A stretch of 64,000 bases of DNA. It comes from Suillus spraguei. Taxonomy: Eukaryota; Basidiomycota; Agaricomycetes; Boletales; Suillaceae. This document shows, one piece after another, positions 44,459-55,647 of the stretch. Within the stretch, counting starts at the first letter, position 1, and every line of letters begins with the position of its first letter. The notes below the pieces were generated by a model, which searched no databases, was not told where the DNA came from, and saw only the letters and a program-made list of their open reading frames with translations. Where the stretch lies: assembly GCA_016800925.1 (NCBI GenBank), contig JABCPU010000220.1:49662-113661 (forward strand), in the 5' to 3' direction. The position numbers and the translations under genes were made by a program.

Positions 44459-47400
44459 TCATTCATGTGCACCATCGATCAACGAGGGCTGCAGGTCTTG
44501 AAATGCTGCCTGTGCATCCTGAGCTAGTAAGGAATAAATTTGAGACTGCCTTCTGGCATAGCATGCATGACCTGGAAGTTGTTTCAACAATGATTCCTGC
44601 ATCCGGGCACCCCATTGGGTTGCCTTCCACAAGAAAAAGTTGCACGTCCAATCCATCTCTGATTGCACCAATGATATTTCTTCCATCCATCGATCCCGTA
44701 GTGCCTTTGCCCGAAGCCAATGAACTCGGTAAACTTGGGATGGGTCCTGTCAGCTCACCACGGGATATATCAAGCATGCCCAAACTCACATTCCTCATTC
44801 CACAAATTTTCTGGACCCTCCATATCGACTTCCACTGACCAGAACCAAGCGAGGGACTCATTTCACTGACATCGGGCATTTGGATCGCCGACGGCAGTGC
44901 TGATTTTGAGCTGCTCGCAAAGCAGGGGTTTGTATTTCTGAAGCTGGTCTGGCCCCAGCTCAAGTTGTATCATTTGCTTCCTGGTTTTTCTATATATACT
45001 GGCATGTAGGGATACTGCCTGCTGCACTGATGTCACCTGGGACCACACTCGAGTTTTTAGGGCTTGAGATTTGGCTTGCCTAACTGTTGTTCGGAACAGG
45101 ATAGCCTTGTTGCACAAGTGAATGCGGAGATTGTGCAGGGCATCATTGGCCTGCCCTTCACGAAGCGAGATCTCCAACGGAATCAGATCCTCTGCCATAC
45201 AGCGTCTGCAATGTTCAACCCCAAGGTTTGATGGCAATGGAATTATGGTGAGCTCAGGTGAGTTTGTCCATGCATCAGATGTCTCGGTGAAATCTGCTGG
45301 GTCATCATCGATATCATCAAGAATATCTATGTTCAAGTCATCAGGATCGTCATCTGCATCAAATCCCTCTCCCAGATGCATAAGAGCAGACTGAGTGAAT
45401 TCATCTATCTGGCCTTGGATACGATCGCGTTGCCATGCGATATCTAATCTCTGTGTCTCCGTTGATCGTCTTCCAATTCTGCGGACCTTGATGAGCAATG
45501 CAATTTGAGCCTCTTCAATTGCCAACCCAATGGATATCCATGTTGCCACAGATCTGCGAGAGGGTGCTGCATGATGGGCATTACCTGCTTCTAGTAGTCT
45601 AAGCTCAATCTCCTTTTTGCTTGGTGCTAAGTGAAAAATGAATGCGGAGCTCCACGGAGACAAAGAATGTCAACTTACCCTTCTTGATATTGATTTCATA
45701 TAAATCCATCACCGCAGGATCCCTGCTTCTCTTGGACTGAGCGACCATCTCACTGGCTAACCATTGTGTCTTTAAATTGCCGGGTGCAGCTTCATCAAGT
45801 CTGTCGAAAGCCTTGCCACTTTCAGCGATGCCATTCTTCGCCAGCTTGTATTTCCGGCAAAGAGTGTTACGAACTGGGGTGGCATCACCAGCGACAGTGA
45901 AAAGACACAGGCGGTCTGCTGGGAAGTTCTACAATGTCCAGAAGAGGACAAGGTGAAAGTACAAGGAACGTGTTCCGAGTACAATCAAGGGTTCGGCCTC
46001 AAAGACAAGTCTAAGAGGTCCTACAAGAATAGAGACTAAGGCTAAGGAGTGCTTAGACTTAGAGACGATTCAAGACGACTTAGGTTGGAGACCTAAGCGA
46101 AGGAGATTCCAGGTAAAACCCAGTAAGATTAAAGTACCGAATCTACTACAAGTACAACGTGCTTAAATAGACCAATATGTGCGCACGGACCAAGAGAAAC
46201 GTGGGAAAGTAAGTGTGTATTCAAATAAGGAAGGCAACTATAGTACAGATGCGTTGAGCATATGAGTCAGAGTCATGTGACATGATATACAAGTAAGGAA
46301 ACAAAGAGAAAATGAATAGGGGCACGTACGATTGTAACAAAGAGTCCTTTTCATGCGGATCATCTTGCAGAAATTGGAATCGTTCATCTGATAATCAAGA
46401 CATTCCTTTCAGTGCGGGGATGACATTCCCCAAGCAGCAGGGGAAATCAGGTTGAGACGTGCCCATAGGGTCTCCATGATTTCTCCATCAATCTGGCCAA
46501 TGCCTTCAATAAAATTCGAAGCATATTGGACATAGCAACTGTCCTGATGTCCATGCACATGCCACAACCCGATTCCAGGAATGATGGTCAGTTCCGGTAC
46601 CATGTCAAGGTATTGGCTTCGATCCACCCAGACACGAAAGTGCTTGTTGTATTGACAATTGATGTCATAGAAGGTGACAGCCCTGGTAATGCCTTCCATG
46701 TTGTGCTGGGCAGCCTCACAAATGGCGTAGTCCATGTTCATTTGTCTGCAAATGATGCATGGTCAACTAGTGAATGTCGATTGGCATGTTTGGCTTGCCT
46801 TTCCCCTTTCTGAAAATCAACAATCAAGTGAGGGACGAAGCACCCCTGCCGGGCACAGGCAACTCCTCCGATTCCTGTGGACTTGAGCTTATGCCACGCC
46901 GCATTTGCTTGATTGACCACCCGGTGATTGTTGCAGCTTAATTTTTCCACCGTGTCAGCAGCCTCCGCAAGATGCATTTTATACCTGTCCTTTCTGACCA
47001 TGAATCCAAGCCCATCTGAAAGCCAAACTTCATCGAGGGGATTAATGGGATGCAGGTGTTCAGCTTTGAAATTTCCGTCCATCACAAATGACCGGGTGTA
47101 TTTCCAGCTTGGAGTTCTTATCATCGTTGAGTTCACTTCAGTATTGAACATGACTCACTCATCAAGTGATTCATCCCCTGACAAAGATACATTAATCCCA
47201 GGCTGAGGACATGCCGGGCAAAATAATGCAAGATCTCCTGCGTTCGGGATGTCAGAATGATGGCCATAGCCATGCCATTTCATGGTCTTCAACTGCCTCC
47301 ACTGTCGAGTGACTCTCATGAGCTCTCTGTATTGATCCTTGCCACGGCCTGTGTCAACATAATGTCCTTTAGATGAAGCACAAATAACATTACCAGAACA

Positions 47401-48249
47401 AGGTGTGGAAACATGCTCGAGGTCATTCACCAGAGCTTACTGTAATAGTTCATTGCAGAGGTGCTGCATTCAAGGTTGTCCAATAGAAAATCATCCAGCA
47501 CTCCGAAGGTAAACACGGTCTTCGGCCTGTTAAACGATGCAGGGAAAAATCCATGCCAAAACATTTGAATGTCCGGACTCATGGCATTTGGACAATCACA
47601 GCATCGAACCTCGAGGCGGTGAACTCTGGACTTGTCAACGATGACCATGGTGTTTTCCTTCGGCTGGAACTCAGGTCCCGACACAGACGGAAGATCTTCG
47701 GGCTCAAGCTGGTCTTCAGGTTCATCTCCTTCAAACAAATCCCACCAATCTGTGAGCACCGGACATTGCTTGCCATCATGCCCGAGGTGTATGGTGAGTC
47801 CGACATGAGCGAGACAACTCTGCTCGAAGAATTGACCATTCCATTGACTGATCCAGTGGAAAGGATTGCAACGATGTTGACTCCTGCAACAGCCCGTGCA
47901 ATAGAGAGGCTCGCCAAGACAATCTTGACATTTGTAGACCCCATCCTGGTGGCAGATGATGCATCTCCTGTCTTCTGGTGGAGCTTCTCGATCCAGGAGG
48001 TGATGCAGATATGATTCCTGCCTTGGCAGCCATTGCCTGAGGTAGTCATTTTGACTCTGCATTTTTTATATTTAGCTATAGTTTGAATGACACTCCAACA
48101 TTTAACATGAACTTGCCATGGTTTTTGGGAGTTGCAATGGCTCAAATGAGCCTTGGTCTTGCTTGTAAGTATTGTCAGGAAAGTCATCCCAAGGAGGTGG
48201 TGCCTGAACAGGCTGAAGTGTTGGTGATTCTGGGGGAGAGTGAGGCATG
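44459..48249 (-). pseudogene. KDZ transposase with CxC2 domain, interrupted
   Basis: KDZ transposases are DDE enzymes of Kyakuja-Dileera-Zisupton DNA transposons. Exons: 48249-48117, 48056-47394, 47337-47159, 47107-46799, 46745 to 45,680 (interrupted by LTR1 at 45,865-46,339), about 45,620-44,800, then the tail to 44,459. The CxC2 cysteine cluster is at CIICHQDGVYKCQDC...CRSQHRCNPFHW. Catalytic motifs: FYDINCQYNKHF (Asp), WHVHGHQDSC, and DGEIMETLWARL (Glu). The C-terminal helical tail ends WKATQWGARMQESL. Stops at 47,427 (TGA after TGG), 46,409 (TGA) and 44,863 (TGA) fit CGA-to-TGA change. The introns at 48,116 and 46,798 start with GC. The LTR separates ATG...CKMIRMKRTLC from RKYKLAKNGI. Confidence 0.88.
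45865..46339 (-). repeat. Solo LTR1 inside KDZ transposase, 475 bp
   Basis: TGTTACG...TGTAACA with 5-bp target duplication AAGAG on both sides (45,860-45,864; 46,340-46,344). Skipping it and one AAGAG restores the transposase frame, so it inserted into a gene that was already carrying introns and, probably, stops. Confidence 0.92.
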
Positions 48250-48608
48250 GACCTGTAGGCTTGTCATCTTGTGCTTGCAAGTGGGACCTTGACCCAAATC
48301 TTTCTACCTTTGCTGCCCCTTGCTTCTACCCTGTGGGATTTTTGCAATGGGGTGCATCTACCTATCTTCATCTTATTTTCTAATGCTAATTTTGCAAGCA
48401 AAGCATCTGCTCAGGTGGAATGAATTTTTATTACATTGTGGTGTCATACTGTCCTGCCGACTCATTACAAATTTATGTCCATTTATGGCTTTGGGACCAA
48501 TATAGCTCAATTAAGCTACTGTTAGGCTTTTCTCAAAGTTCAACTTCTGACAATTCGTTCATACTTCCACCTTGCTTATCCTCAGCCCATTCTGCAATTT
48601 GATTCACC
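48250..48608. promoter_or_regulatory. Divergent promoter region of KDZ element
   Basis: A 359-bp spacer separates the start of the minus-strand KDZ transposase from the plus-strand 563-codon gene. It is AT-rich toward 48,400-48,600 and has no other gene. A shared bidirectional promoter is inferred from layout only. Confidence 0.4.
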
Positions 48609-50524
48609 ATGGCAAGGACGGGTCATTCCACTCACTTGACTTCCGGCAGAAATAGGGCACGTCAACCACAGACACAGAAGCTCACGGAAAACGAAATTTC
48701 GGAGTTGAAGAACTACCTTCCTGAGTGGACCGCGGCCAAAAGGGGTGAGAAGCGAGGGGTTTTCACTGCAATTGCCAGGGCAGCCAGGTTGTTTGCTCCT
48801 AAAGTCAACCAAGGACAATGGAAAAAGAGGAAGCAGGTGATGCGTCTTCGTTGTGTTGAAAAACTACAATTTTAACATCTTATTCTTCCATCAACTCTCA
48901 GATGTATAAGACTTGGTTGTTCAACAACAAGAAAAGGAAGGAAAGGAAGGACATGATAAAGTATGGGAGGAAATGGACGCCTAGGATGGTGGTCTACCAG
49001 CAGAAGCACGAAGAGGTGCTAAAGAGGATTTAGGATGAGTCTGGGGCAAAGCTGGGAGATCCCGGTATGTTCAAACATTATCAGGGGGCTGTGAAGAGAG
49101 TCATGGCTGAATTGGACGATGACAAGTTGGAGAAGGCAAAAGAAACAGCGGAAGAATGGTCAAACAGCTTTCCTCCTCCAGAGATACAAGCAGAAGTTGC
49201 TCATAAGAAGGGACCGGCATATATGGAGCACTTTTCGAAAGAGATGTGGAGGCAATGCAGGATGAGAGTTTTTGTGTTGTCAGCTTGGAAGAATGAACAG
49301 GGAGAGGTTCTGTTCGGGATGTAAGTCAATTGTGTCCGTCATCGCCGATCTTCGATCTCAATATATGTGTGCAGGCATGATGATAATGAGGCATTAGGAG
49401 ATGGGGACAGCTTCATGAAGACAAAGGACTGGGAGGACATTGAGCCAGTATGGCAGGAGTACGCCCAGGAACAGTTCGGTGAGTGTTTGAACTTTGGATG
49501 CAAGAATGAATTTGTTGATCATCACAATGATAGGTGCCGGGGCACAGGACAGAGCACGACAGGTCAAGGGAGGTCGCAAAAGAGTCAGAAAACCAGCTTT
49601 TGAACTCGACACAGTTGGGGATGGGATGCCGTTGCTTCCAGACATCACGGAAACAAAACTTGAGGAGAAGAAAGCCATAGTCAGGGTATTTCTTACATCG
49701 CACTACAGTGAGTCTGTCGTGGCAACATCCGAGATGTTGCTGAATGCATGGACACAGGAATATGTTCCGGGAATGACAAGGCTGTTGTGCCATGGAGTGC
49801 CCTCATACAAAGTCAGGATGACTTTGTGGCAAGGAAGTATATTCTGGTGGATATTGACCTGAAGGAGCCTTCGAAGTTGCAAAACTGGGACACGACGGCC
49901 TTGCTCAATTTCTGGTATGCTCAGCAGGAAACAGGAAAAGATTCAACATTCCTGTTCAAAGCATGGAAGAACAAAGATGGGGACATGGTACCATCTGTGG
50001 TATCCGGCAAGTCGCCATCTCGTCTGACTCGTAAAGTGAGAATGCAGAAGAGTGGAACTCTCCGAAGGCCCCGGGATCCATCAACCGAAGCCGAGAGTGA
50101 TACCAACAGTGAAACTCATGACAAGGAGGATGACATTGATGATGACTCGGCTGATGGTCAATCCCCGCTGAAGAAACCCAGACAAATAGCACACCCATCT
50201 TCAGCACCCAAGGAGACAGAAGTTCCATGTTCAATGCTGGAGCCTTGCCCGGCCAGGCCGGCCAAGGCAGGTGCACTTTTGACATCACGGATGGGCGACC
50301 TCCTGGCCGGGTTCACTGAGGAAGTGGAAGAGAGGAACACATCGCCGGAACCAAGGAGTATACAGGGCAAGAAAGCTGTCATTGAACCATCCGCAAGGAC
50401 CACCCGGAGTAAGTCTCAAAAGCCAGTAGACAGTACACTGGTCAGCCTTGAGGAGTTGATGTACGGTAGGCTCCGGAAGATGGCCATGACGCTGTTGGTA
50501 ATGGTCCAGGCGATCCAGAATTGA
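48609..50524 (+). CDS. Unknown KDZ-associated protein, one in-frame stop
   Basis: Five exons keep the frame: 48609-48836, 48902-49320, 49375-49478, 49534-49707, 49758-50524; about 563 residues. TAG at 49,031-49,033 interrupts KRI-stop-DESG, where CAG is likely ancestral. The N-terminal part is basic and helical (ELKNYLPEWTAAKRGEKRG; MYKTWLFNNKKRKERKDM; YGRKWTPRMVV). The centre holds MFKHYQGAVKRVMAEL, EMWRQCRMRVFVLSAWKN and a late segment AVVPWSALIQSQDDFVARKY. The C-terminal 180 residues are acidic and disordered (SDTNSETHDKEDDIDDD). I recall similar proteins next to KDZ and other Agaricomycete transposons but cannot name a function. It is divergent from the transposase and probably belongs to the same element. 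Confidence 0.7.
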
Positions 50525-50540
50525 TTCAACTTCAAGAAAA

Positions 50541-51301
50541 TTAGCAGAAAGATACATGATGAACAATTAAATGCTCACATTCTGTTTGATCATATGACTC
50601 TAGGGGCATGAACTCCATAAGCATGGCATGCAGGTCTTCATTGCTGAGTTCCGGTATGGGGGACTGACATTTAGGAGGTGTTGCATGTGCTTGGGACATC
50701 ACATCAACAATAAAAATGAGATGGTATGAATGAACTCACCTGGAATTGCTATTCCTGGGATAGCCGGAGCATCAATCTCAACATCAGCACATTCTGGTGC
50801 TTCATCACAATCAATAAGATCATCATCAGGCCCTAGGTACAAGTCCAGATCGTTGAACAAAGGCAGTTCCTCAGGCTGAGCCGGGTATAAATGATCTGGA
50901 TGGATTGAATGAACATCCAAAGTTGGATTATCTAAATGTGAATTGAGAAACCTACCAGGAACTGCATCCAAGACATCCGGAACACCTGATGACCCAGAAT
51001 CATAGTCGATCTCATCATCCGGCCCAAGGTATACATCTTCACATGCATCTAATAAATGTCCAGTCAATTGTAAGATATACTCAAAGCAACACATACCTGA
51101 TGAAATCCGGGACTCAGTCTCATCATCCGGCCCAAGGTATACATCATCCAGTGCATCTGGTCCATCTCCGGTCAATTGAGAGCTGTACTGAAAGCACAAC
51201 ATACCTAGTGAAATCCGGGACTCAGTTGAGTCATCCACATCCATTGAGTTGTATTCAGTGACCAGAGGTTCATAAAATCTGACTGCTGGTTGAGATCTCA
51301 T
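50541..51301 (-). CDS. Acidic protein with YLGPDD repeats, unknown
   Basis: Starts MRSQPAVRFYEPLVTEYNSM at 51,301. The motif YLGPDD occurs three times. Short GT...AG introns (about 51,197-51,152, 51,098-51,052, 50,957-50,898 and 50,738-50,700) lie between similar exons, two of them closely alike, which suggests exon duplication. The last exon encodes PELSNEDLHAMLMEFMPLES and stops at 50,541. Exon limits are approximate. It is convergent with the 563-codon gene, 16 bp apart. It is strongly acidic and probably disordered; no function is recognised. Confidence 0.55.
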
Positions 51302-51519
51302 GATGTCTGATCAACTGATCAAACTGATTGATAACTGATAACTTCGAAGTTGAACACATGGCTGGCAATGGCCGAAAGTTGAACCACGACCAAACAAAGA
51401 CAAACAATCAATGCTTATCAAGATCGTCCTTCAATTGTCTGGTTTCTTTTGAAACTTCATCCTAGTGATAACATATTTCAAACTTATCTCAAGCTTTCAC
51501 ATCTTTCAACTCAATATAA

Positions 51520-52657
51520 ATGTCTACTCCAGTTCAAACCTCTTTGGCCGGTCTCAAGGCAACCACTGCTCAGATTGTGGGCATCATCGCCGGGGCGCGG
51601 CTCATGCCTGCCGGCACTGGCCAAGCCCACCTTGCTCTGACAGCACAAGTCACTAATCTTGTGGTAAGTACCATTCATGTGTTAATTTTACATTTGGTTT
51701 TTCTAAGATCTGTTTAGGCTGAGATAGTCAGGGAGCATGAGAAAGGGCCTTACATGCCCGGCATCATTGCATCCTGCTCCAAGGAGTTGATGAGAGTCAG
51801 GTCCATGACTCCCCGGGTGTGGCCCAACTGGCACAGCATCGGCCATGACGACCCCCGGATGTTGAAACACTCCTGGCACAGCAAGATTCGCGCCTGGGAG
51901 GCGTTAGGTGACCATTCAGGTGATCTCCCTGTCATGCCTAACCCTTCCATTGGCCCAATTACTGTGGACCTTCCCTCCCCACCTGTCGTTGCCGGCAATG
52001 TCACTGGTTCTTCCACCCATGCCACCTCCGAGCTCTGGGACAAAGGAAAAGGTAAGGCGGTTGTTGCTGTCCCTGCTGTGACCACACCCAAGGCACAGTC
52101 CCGTGGGCGCAGCAAGACAATCACTGCCCCCAAGACACCTGCACCTGCACCAGCTTGTGAGTCACCCCAATTGTCTATGACCATCTGACCTTATCTTTCA
52201 CTTAGCTATTCTGTCTTCAAGCGCCGCAGTGCCTCATCTGGCACTCGATGTGCCCATGCCGGATCTCCATTCCATGGCAATTGCAATTTGGGATGGTGCC
52301 ACTCGAATTGCTCTTCTTGAGGCTCGTGTTGCAGAGCAGGATGGTAAGATTGATACCCTGCAACACCTCCATGAGGGCCTTCGTCGCAAAGTCATGGACC
52401 GGCACCCTTCAAAGGATATCCTGTTCCGAACAACAGTTAGGCAAGCCAAATCTCAAGCCCTAAAAACTCGAGTGTGGTCCCAGGTGACATCAGTGCAGCA
52501 GGCAGTATCCCTACATGCCAGTATATATAGAAAAACCAGGAAGCAAATGATACAACTTGAGCTGGGGCCAGACCAGCTTCAGAAATACAAACCCCTGCTT
52601 TGCGAGCAGCTCAAAATCAGCACTGCCGTCGGCGATCCAAATGCCCGATGTCAGTGA
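51520..52657 (+). CDS. Chimeric protein: unknown N-terminus fused to KDZ C-terminus
   Basis: Exons 51520-51663, 51718-52156 and 52206-52657 give 344 residues in one frame. Residues 1 to about 265 belong to a family common beside Agaricomycete transposons: KATTAQIVGIIAGARLMPA, then HEKGPYMPGIIASCSKELMR and RVWPNWHSIGHDD. A basic Ser/Pro-rich linker and a coiled coil (ATRIALLEARVAEQDGKIDT) follow. At 52,418 the right arm begins, and from ILFRTTVRQAKSQ on, the sequence is the KDZ transposase C-terminal segment in frame. The fusion ends at the TGA shared with the left arm. Whether it is expressed is unknown. Confidence 0.65.
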
Positions 52658-53061
52658 AATGAGTCCCTCGCTTGGTTCTGGTCAGTGGAAGTCGATATGG
52701 AGGGTCCAGAAAATTTGTGGAATGAGGAATGTGAGTTTGGGCATGCTTGATATATCCCGTGGTGAGCTGACAGGACCCATCCCAAGTTTACCGAGTTCAT
52801 TGGCTTCGGGCAAAGGCACTACGGGATCGATGGATGGAAGAAATATCATTGGTGCAATCAGAGATGGATTGGACGTGCAACTTTTTCTTGTGGAAGGCAA
52901 CCCAATGGGGTGCCCGGATGCAGGAATCATTGTTGAAACAACTTCCAGGTCATGCATGCTATGCCAGAAGGCAGTCTCAAATTTATTCCTTACTAGCTCA
53001 GGATGCACAGGCAGCATTTCAAGACCTGCAGCCCTCGTTGATCGATGGTGCACATGAATGA
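52418..53061 (+). pseudogene. KDZ transposase C-terminal remnant, right arm
   Basis: Mirror copy of 45,101-44,459. It contains the C-terminal helices of the transposase, including RDRWMEEISLVQSEMDWT, after an intron ending near 52,780. It has no catalytic domain. It carries the same premature TGA (52,655-52,657) as the left arm. Confidence 0.85.
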
Positions 53062-53232
53062 ATTTGTTTTGCTAATGAAATGCATATTTGACACCCAAAC
53101 ATTGAGTCCTGGGAATTGTCTGGGTCAGCCCATGTCGGAGTTTGAATTTCTAATCCATCCATCAGTGACTCATATCATCACCTCTTCACCATCTGTCAGT
53201 GTCATTCCCAGCATCACACTCTTGCATTAGCC

Positions 53233-54035
53233 ATGCCTGAAACTCCTGCATCCACATCTGGCACTCCAAATACTGGACATCACTGGCAACCCATGAAGCT
53301 GAACCTTCAAGATATTTCTTGTACTTTGAATATGGCTGCATCATGCATCCGCACATGTATCTCTAAATATCAGATGGAGGCTGCTAACAACCCTCCCTCT
53401 TCTGCCTGGATCATGTACTTTAAAGCCGGGCTGCAATGGGAGATCAATGTAAGTGACTGATTACTGGATGACTGGCTGACTTTTTTGGGCAATGCTGAGA
53501 TTTCCAACAGACATTTGTTATGCCACTCCTGCAGTACTCAGCTGCAAGGAACATCGTTTCTGTTGTTCCAAGCCCCGTCGCTCATGTCCTGACATTGTAT
53601 CCCATGCTCACCTGGAACACTGTTCCAGACCACATCTTTTCATCCCACCTATGTCAGTTTGATGATGTCGCAGCTCTGGGACATCCATCCTGGATTATTC
53701 CCAGCTATGATACTCCATGGTGGATGGGACACACCGAAATTCTGAATGAACCATGGCAATGGGGTCAGATCATGAGGTCCTGTGTCGTTCACTACCAGCA
53801 TTGGATGGAAAATGGAGTTGAGGATGATGGCTTGGTTCTTCCTGAGGAGGTAAATGACTCATCAGGCCCATCAGTGATGGGACTTAAGATGATTCGAGCA
53901 CACCTGGTAGCATTGATGGAGGAGCAAGATGAGGGTATCCATGAGAAGATGGCAGAGGTGAAGATGTACACTGACATGCTACAGAGATTGAAGAGAGGCA
54001 GGGGAGTGGAGTCCTCTTCACTGTGTTTAGATTAG
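53233..54035 (+). CDS. Unknown protein in the KDZ arms, right copy
   Basis: Exons 53233-53448 and 53511-54035, 246 residues, identical in translation to the left copy at 43,485-44,287. The intact frame in both copies means duplication was recent or the copies are kept alike by gene conversion. Confidence 0.65.
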
Positions 54036-54119
54036 AATGGTCTTCATTTCATACATGATGTAAAATATTTTATTCCGTCCAAATGATTGTCTTGACTCCC
54101 GAATATTTTGTTCCGGATT

Positions 54120-55520
54120 TCGAGGACTGGATGTCAAGATCCAGATGTAGAGTCCTAAATCCCAAATGCTGAGTGGCGAATGCCTGAGTGCCATGGTAAT
54201 TAGAGTTTGGGACTCAATTCATGGGACTCGACTTCCGAATGGCAAGATTGCCTCACATATTTCTGAGTGGCAAGTCACGAATCTTAGGTACCGAACCCTG
54301 AACCCCAAAATTGTGGACTACCGGATTTCATGGTTTGGGGTTCAGCACTCAAGGTTCGAGACGAAATAGATATCTGTGCGACAGTGCGGGGTTCAGCACT
54401 CAACATGTGTGGATCAATAACTTTCACATTAGTCTGAGTGCCGAGTGCCAAGTTCCGGGTTCCGGGGCTCGGCGGCGTTTGGCACTTAACATGTGTGCAT
54501 CAATATTATTCACAATGTTGTGAGTCCTGAGTTCCGGCTGGGTTCGTGGTTGGGCACTCAACATATGTGGATCAATAAATTTCACATTATTCTGAGTGCC
54601 GAGTTCCAGGTGCTGGGGCTCAGCATTCGGCATTTGGCACTTAACATGTGTGGATCAATGTCATTCACAATGTTGTGAGTCCCGAGTTCCGGCTGCCGGA
54701 GTTCGGTGTTCGGCACTCAACATGTGTGGATCAATAACTTTCACATTATTCTGAGTGCCGAGTGCCGAGTTCCAGGTGCCGAGGCTCGGCAGTCGGCGTT
54801 CGGCACTTAACATGTGTGCATCAATATCATTCACAATGTTGTGTGTCCCGAGTCCCGAGTTCCGGCTGCCGGGGTTCGGGGTTTGGCAATTTACATGTTA
54901 CATGTGGGAATCAGTATCTTTCACATTGTTCTGAGTCCCGAGTCCCGACTGCCGGCTGCCGGGGTTCGGGGTTCAGCCCTCAACATATGTGGCTCACTAA
55001 ATTTCACATGATTCTGAGTGCCAAGTGCCGAGTTCCGGGTTCCGGGTTCCGGGGTTCGGCATTCGGCATTCGGCACTTTACATGTGGGAATCAATATCTT
55101 TCACATTGTTCTGAGTCCCGAGTCCCGACTGCCGGCTGCCGGGGTTCAGCCCTCAACATGTGTGGATCAATAACTTGCACATTATTCTGAGTCCCAAGTC
55201 CCGAGTTCTGGGTGCTGAGTCCCAAGTTCCGGCTGCCGGAGTTTGGGGTTCGGCACTCACTATATGTGAATTCATATTTTTCACATTGGTATCAGTCCCG
55301 AGTCCCGAGTGCCGGCTGCCAGGGTTCGGTGTTCAGCAGTCAAAATGTGTGGATCAAAGTCTGTTGTTTCACATTGTGCTGCCTCACACTTTGCTGAGTC
55401 CTGAGTGTCAAGCCTGAATTTGGACTATCAATCATTGAGTCCCAAATTTCAAGTATCGAGTCCCGAGTCCTGAGATACTCAGAGTTAGGGACTCAATTCA
55501 TGGAACTCAACTTCCGACTT
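54120..55520. repeat. Long tandem array, right arm
   Basis: Mirror of 42,000-43,400 with the same roughly ten diverged units. It lies between the 246-codon gene and the TET/JBP gene, whose 3' ends face each other. Confidence 0.85.
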
Positions 55521-55647
55521 GAGTTCCAGAACTGTTGATGCTCTAATTGGTACATGGTATTCGTGTGTTGCTACTAACATGGGTAACAACTCTTTCAACT
55601 TCTTTCATCTTTCACACCATGGTTAGTATGTGGCCTTCGACCCTAGC

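Larger units (their letters stand above)
39462..45101 (+). repeat. Left arm of giant inverted repeat (5.64 kb)
   Basis: Every landmark here recurs in reverse on the right arm with coordinate sum about 97,520 (for example 41,872 and 55,648; 43,485 and 54,035; 44,287 and 53,233). Predicted proteins from 40.6-45.1 kb are identical in both arms. The outer part, 39.5-40.4 kb, shows base changes and small indels. The inner end falls inside the KDZ transposase C-terminal coding sequence. The outer end lies in short repeats. Confidence 0.95.
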
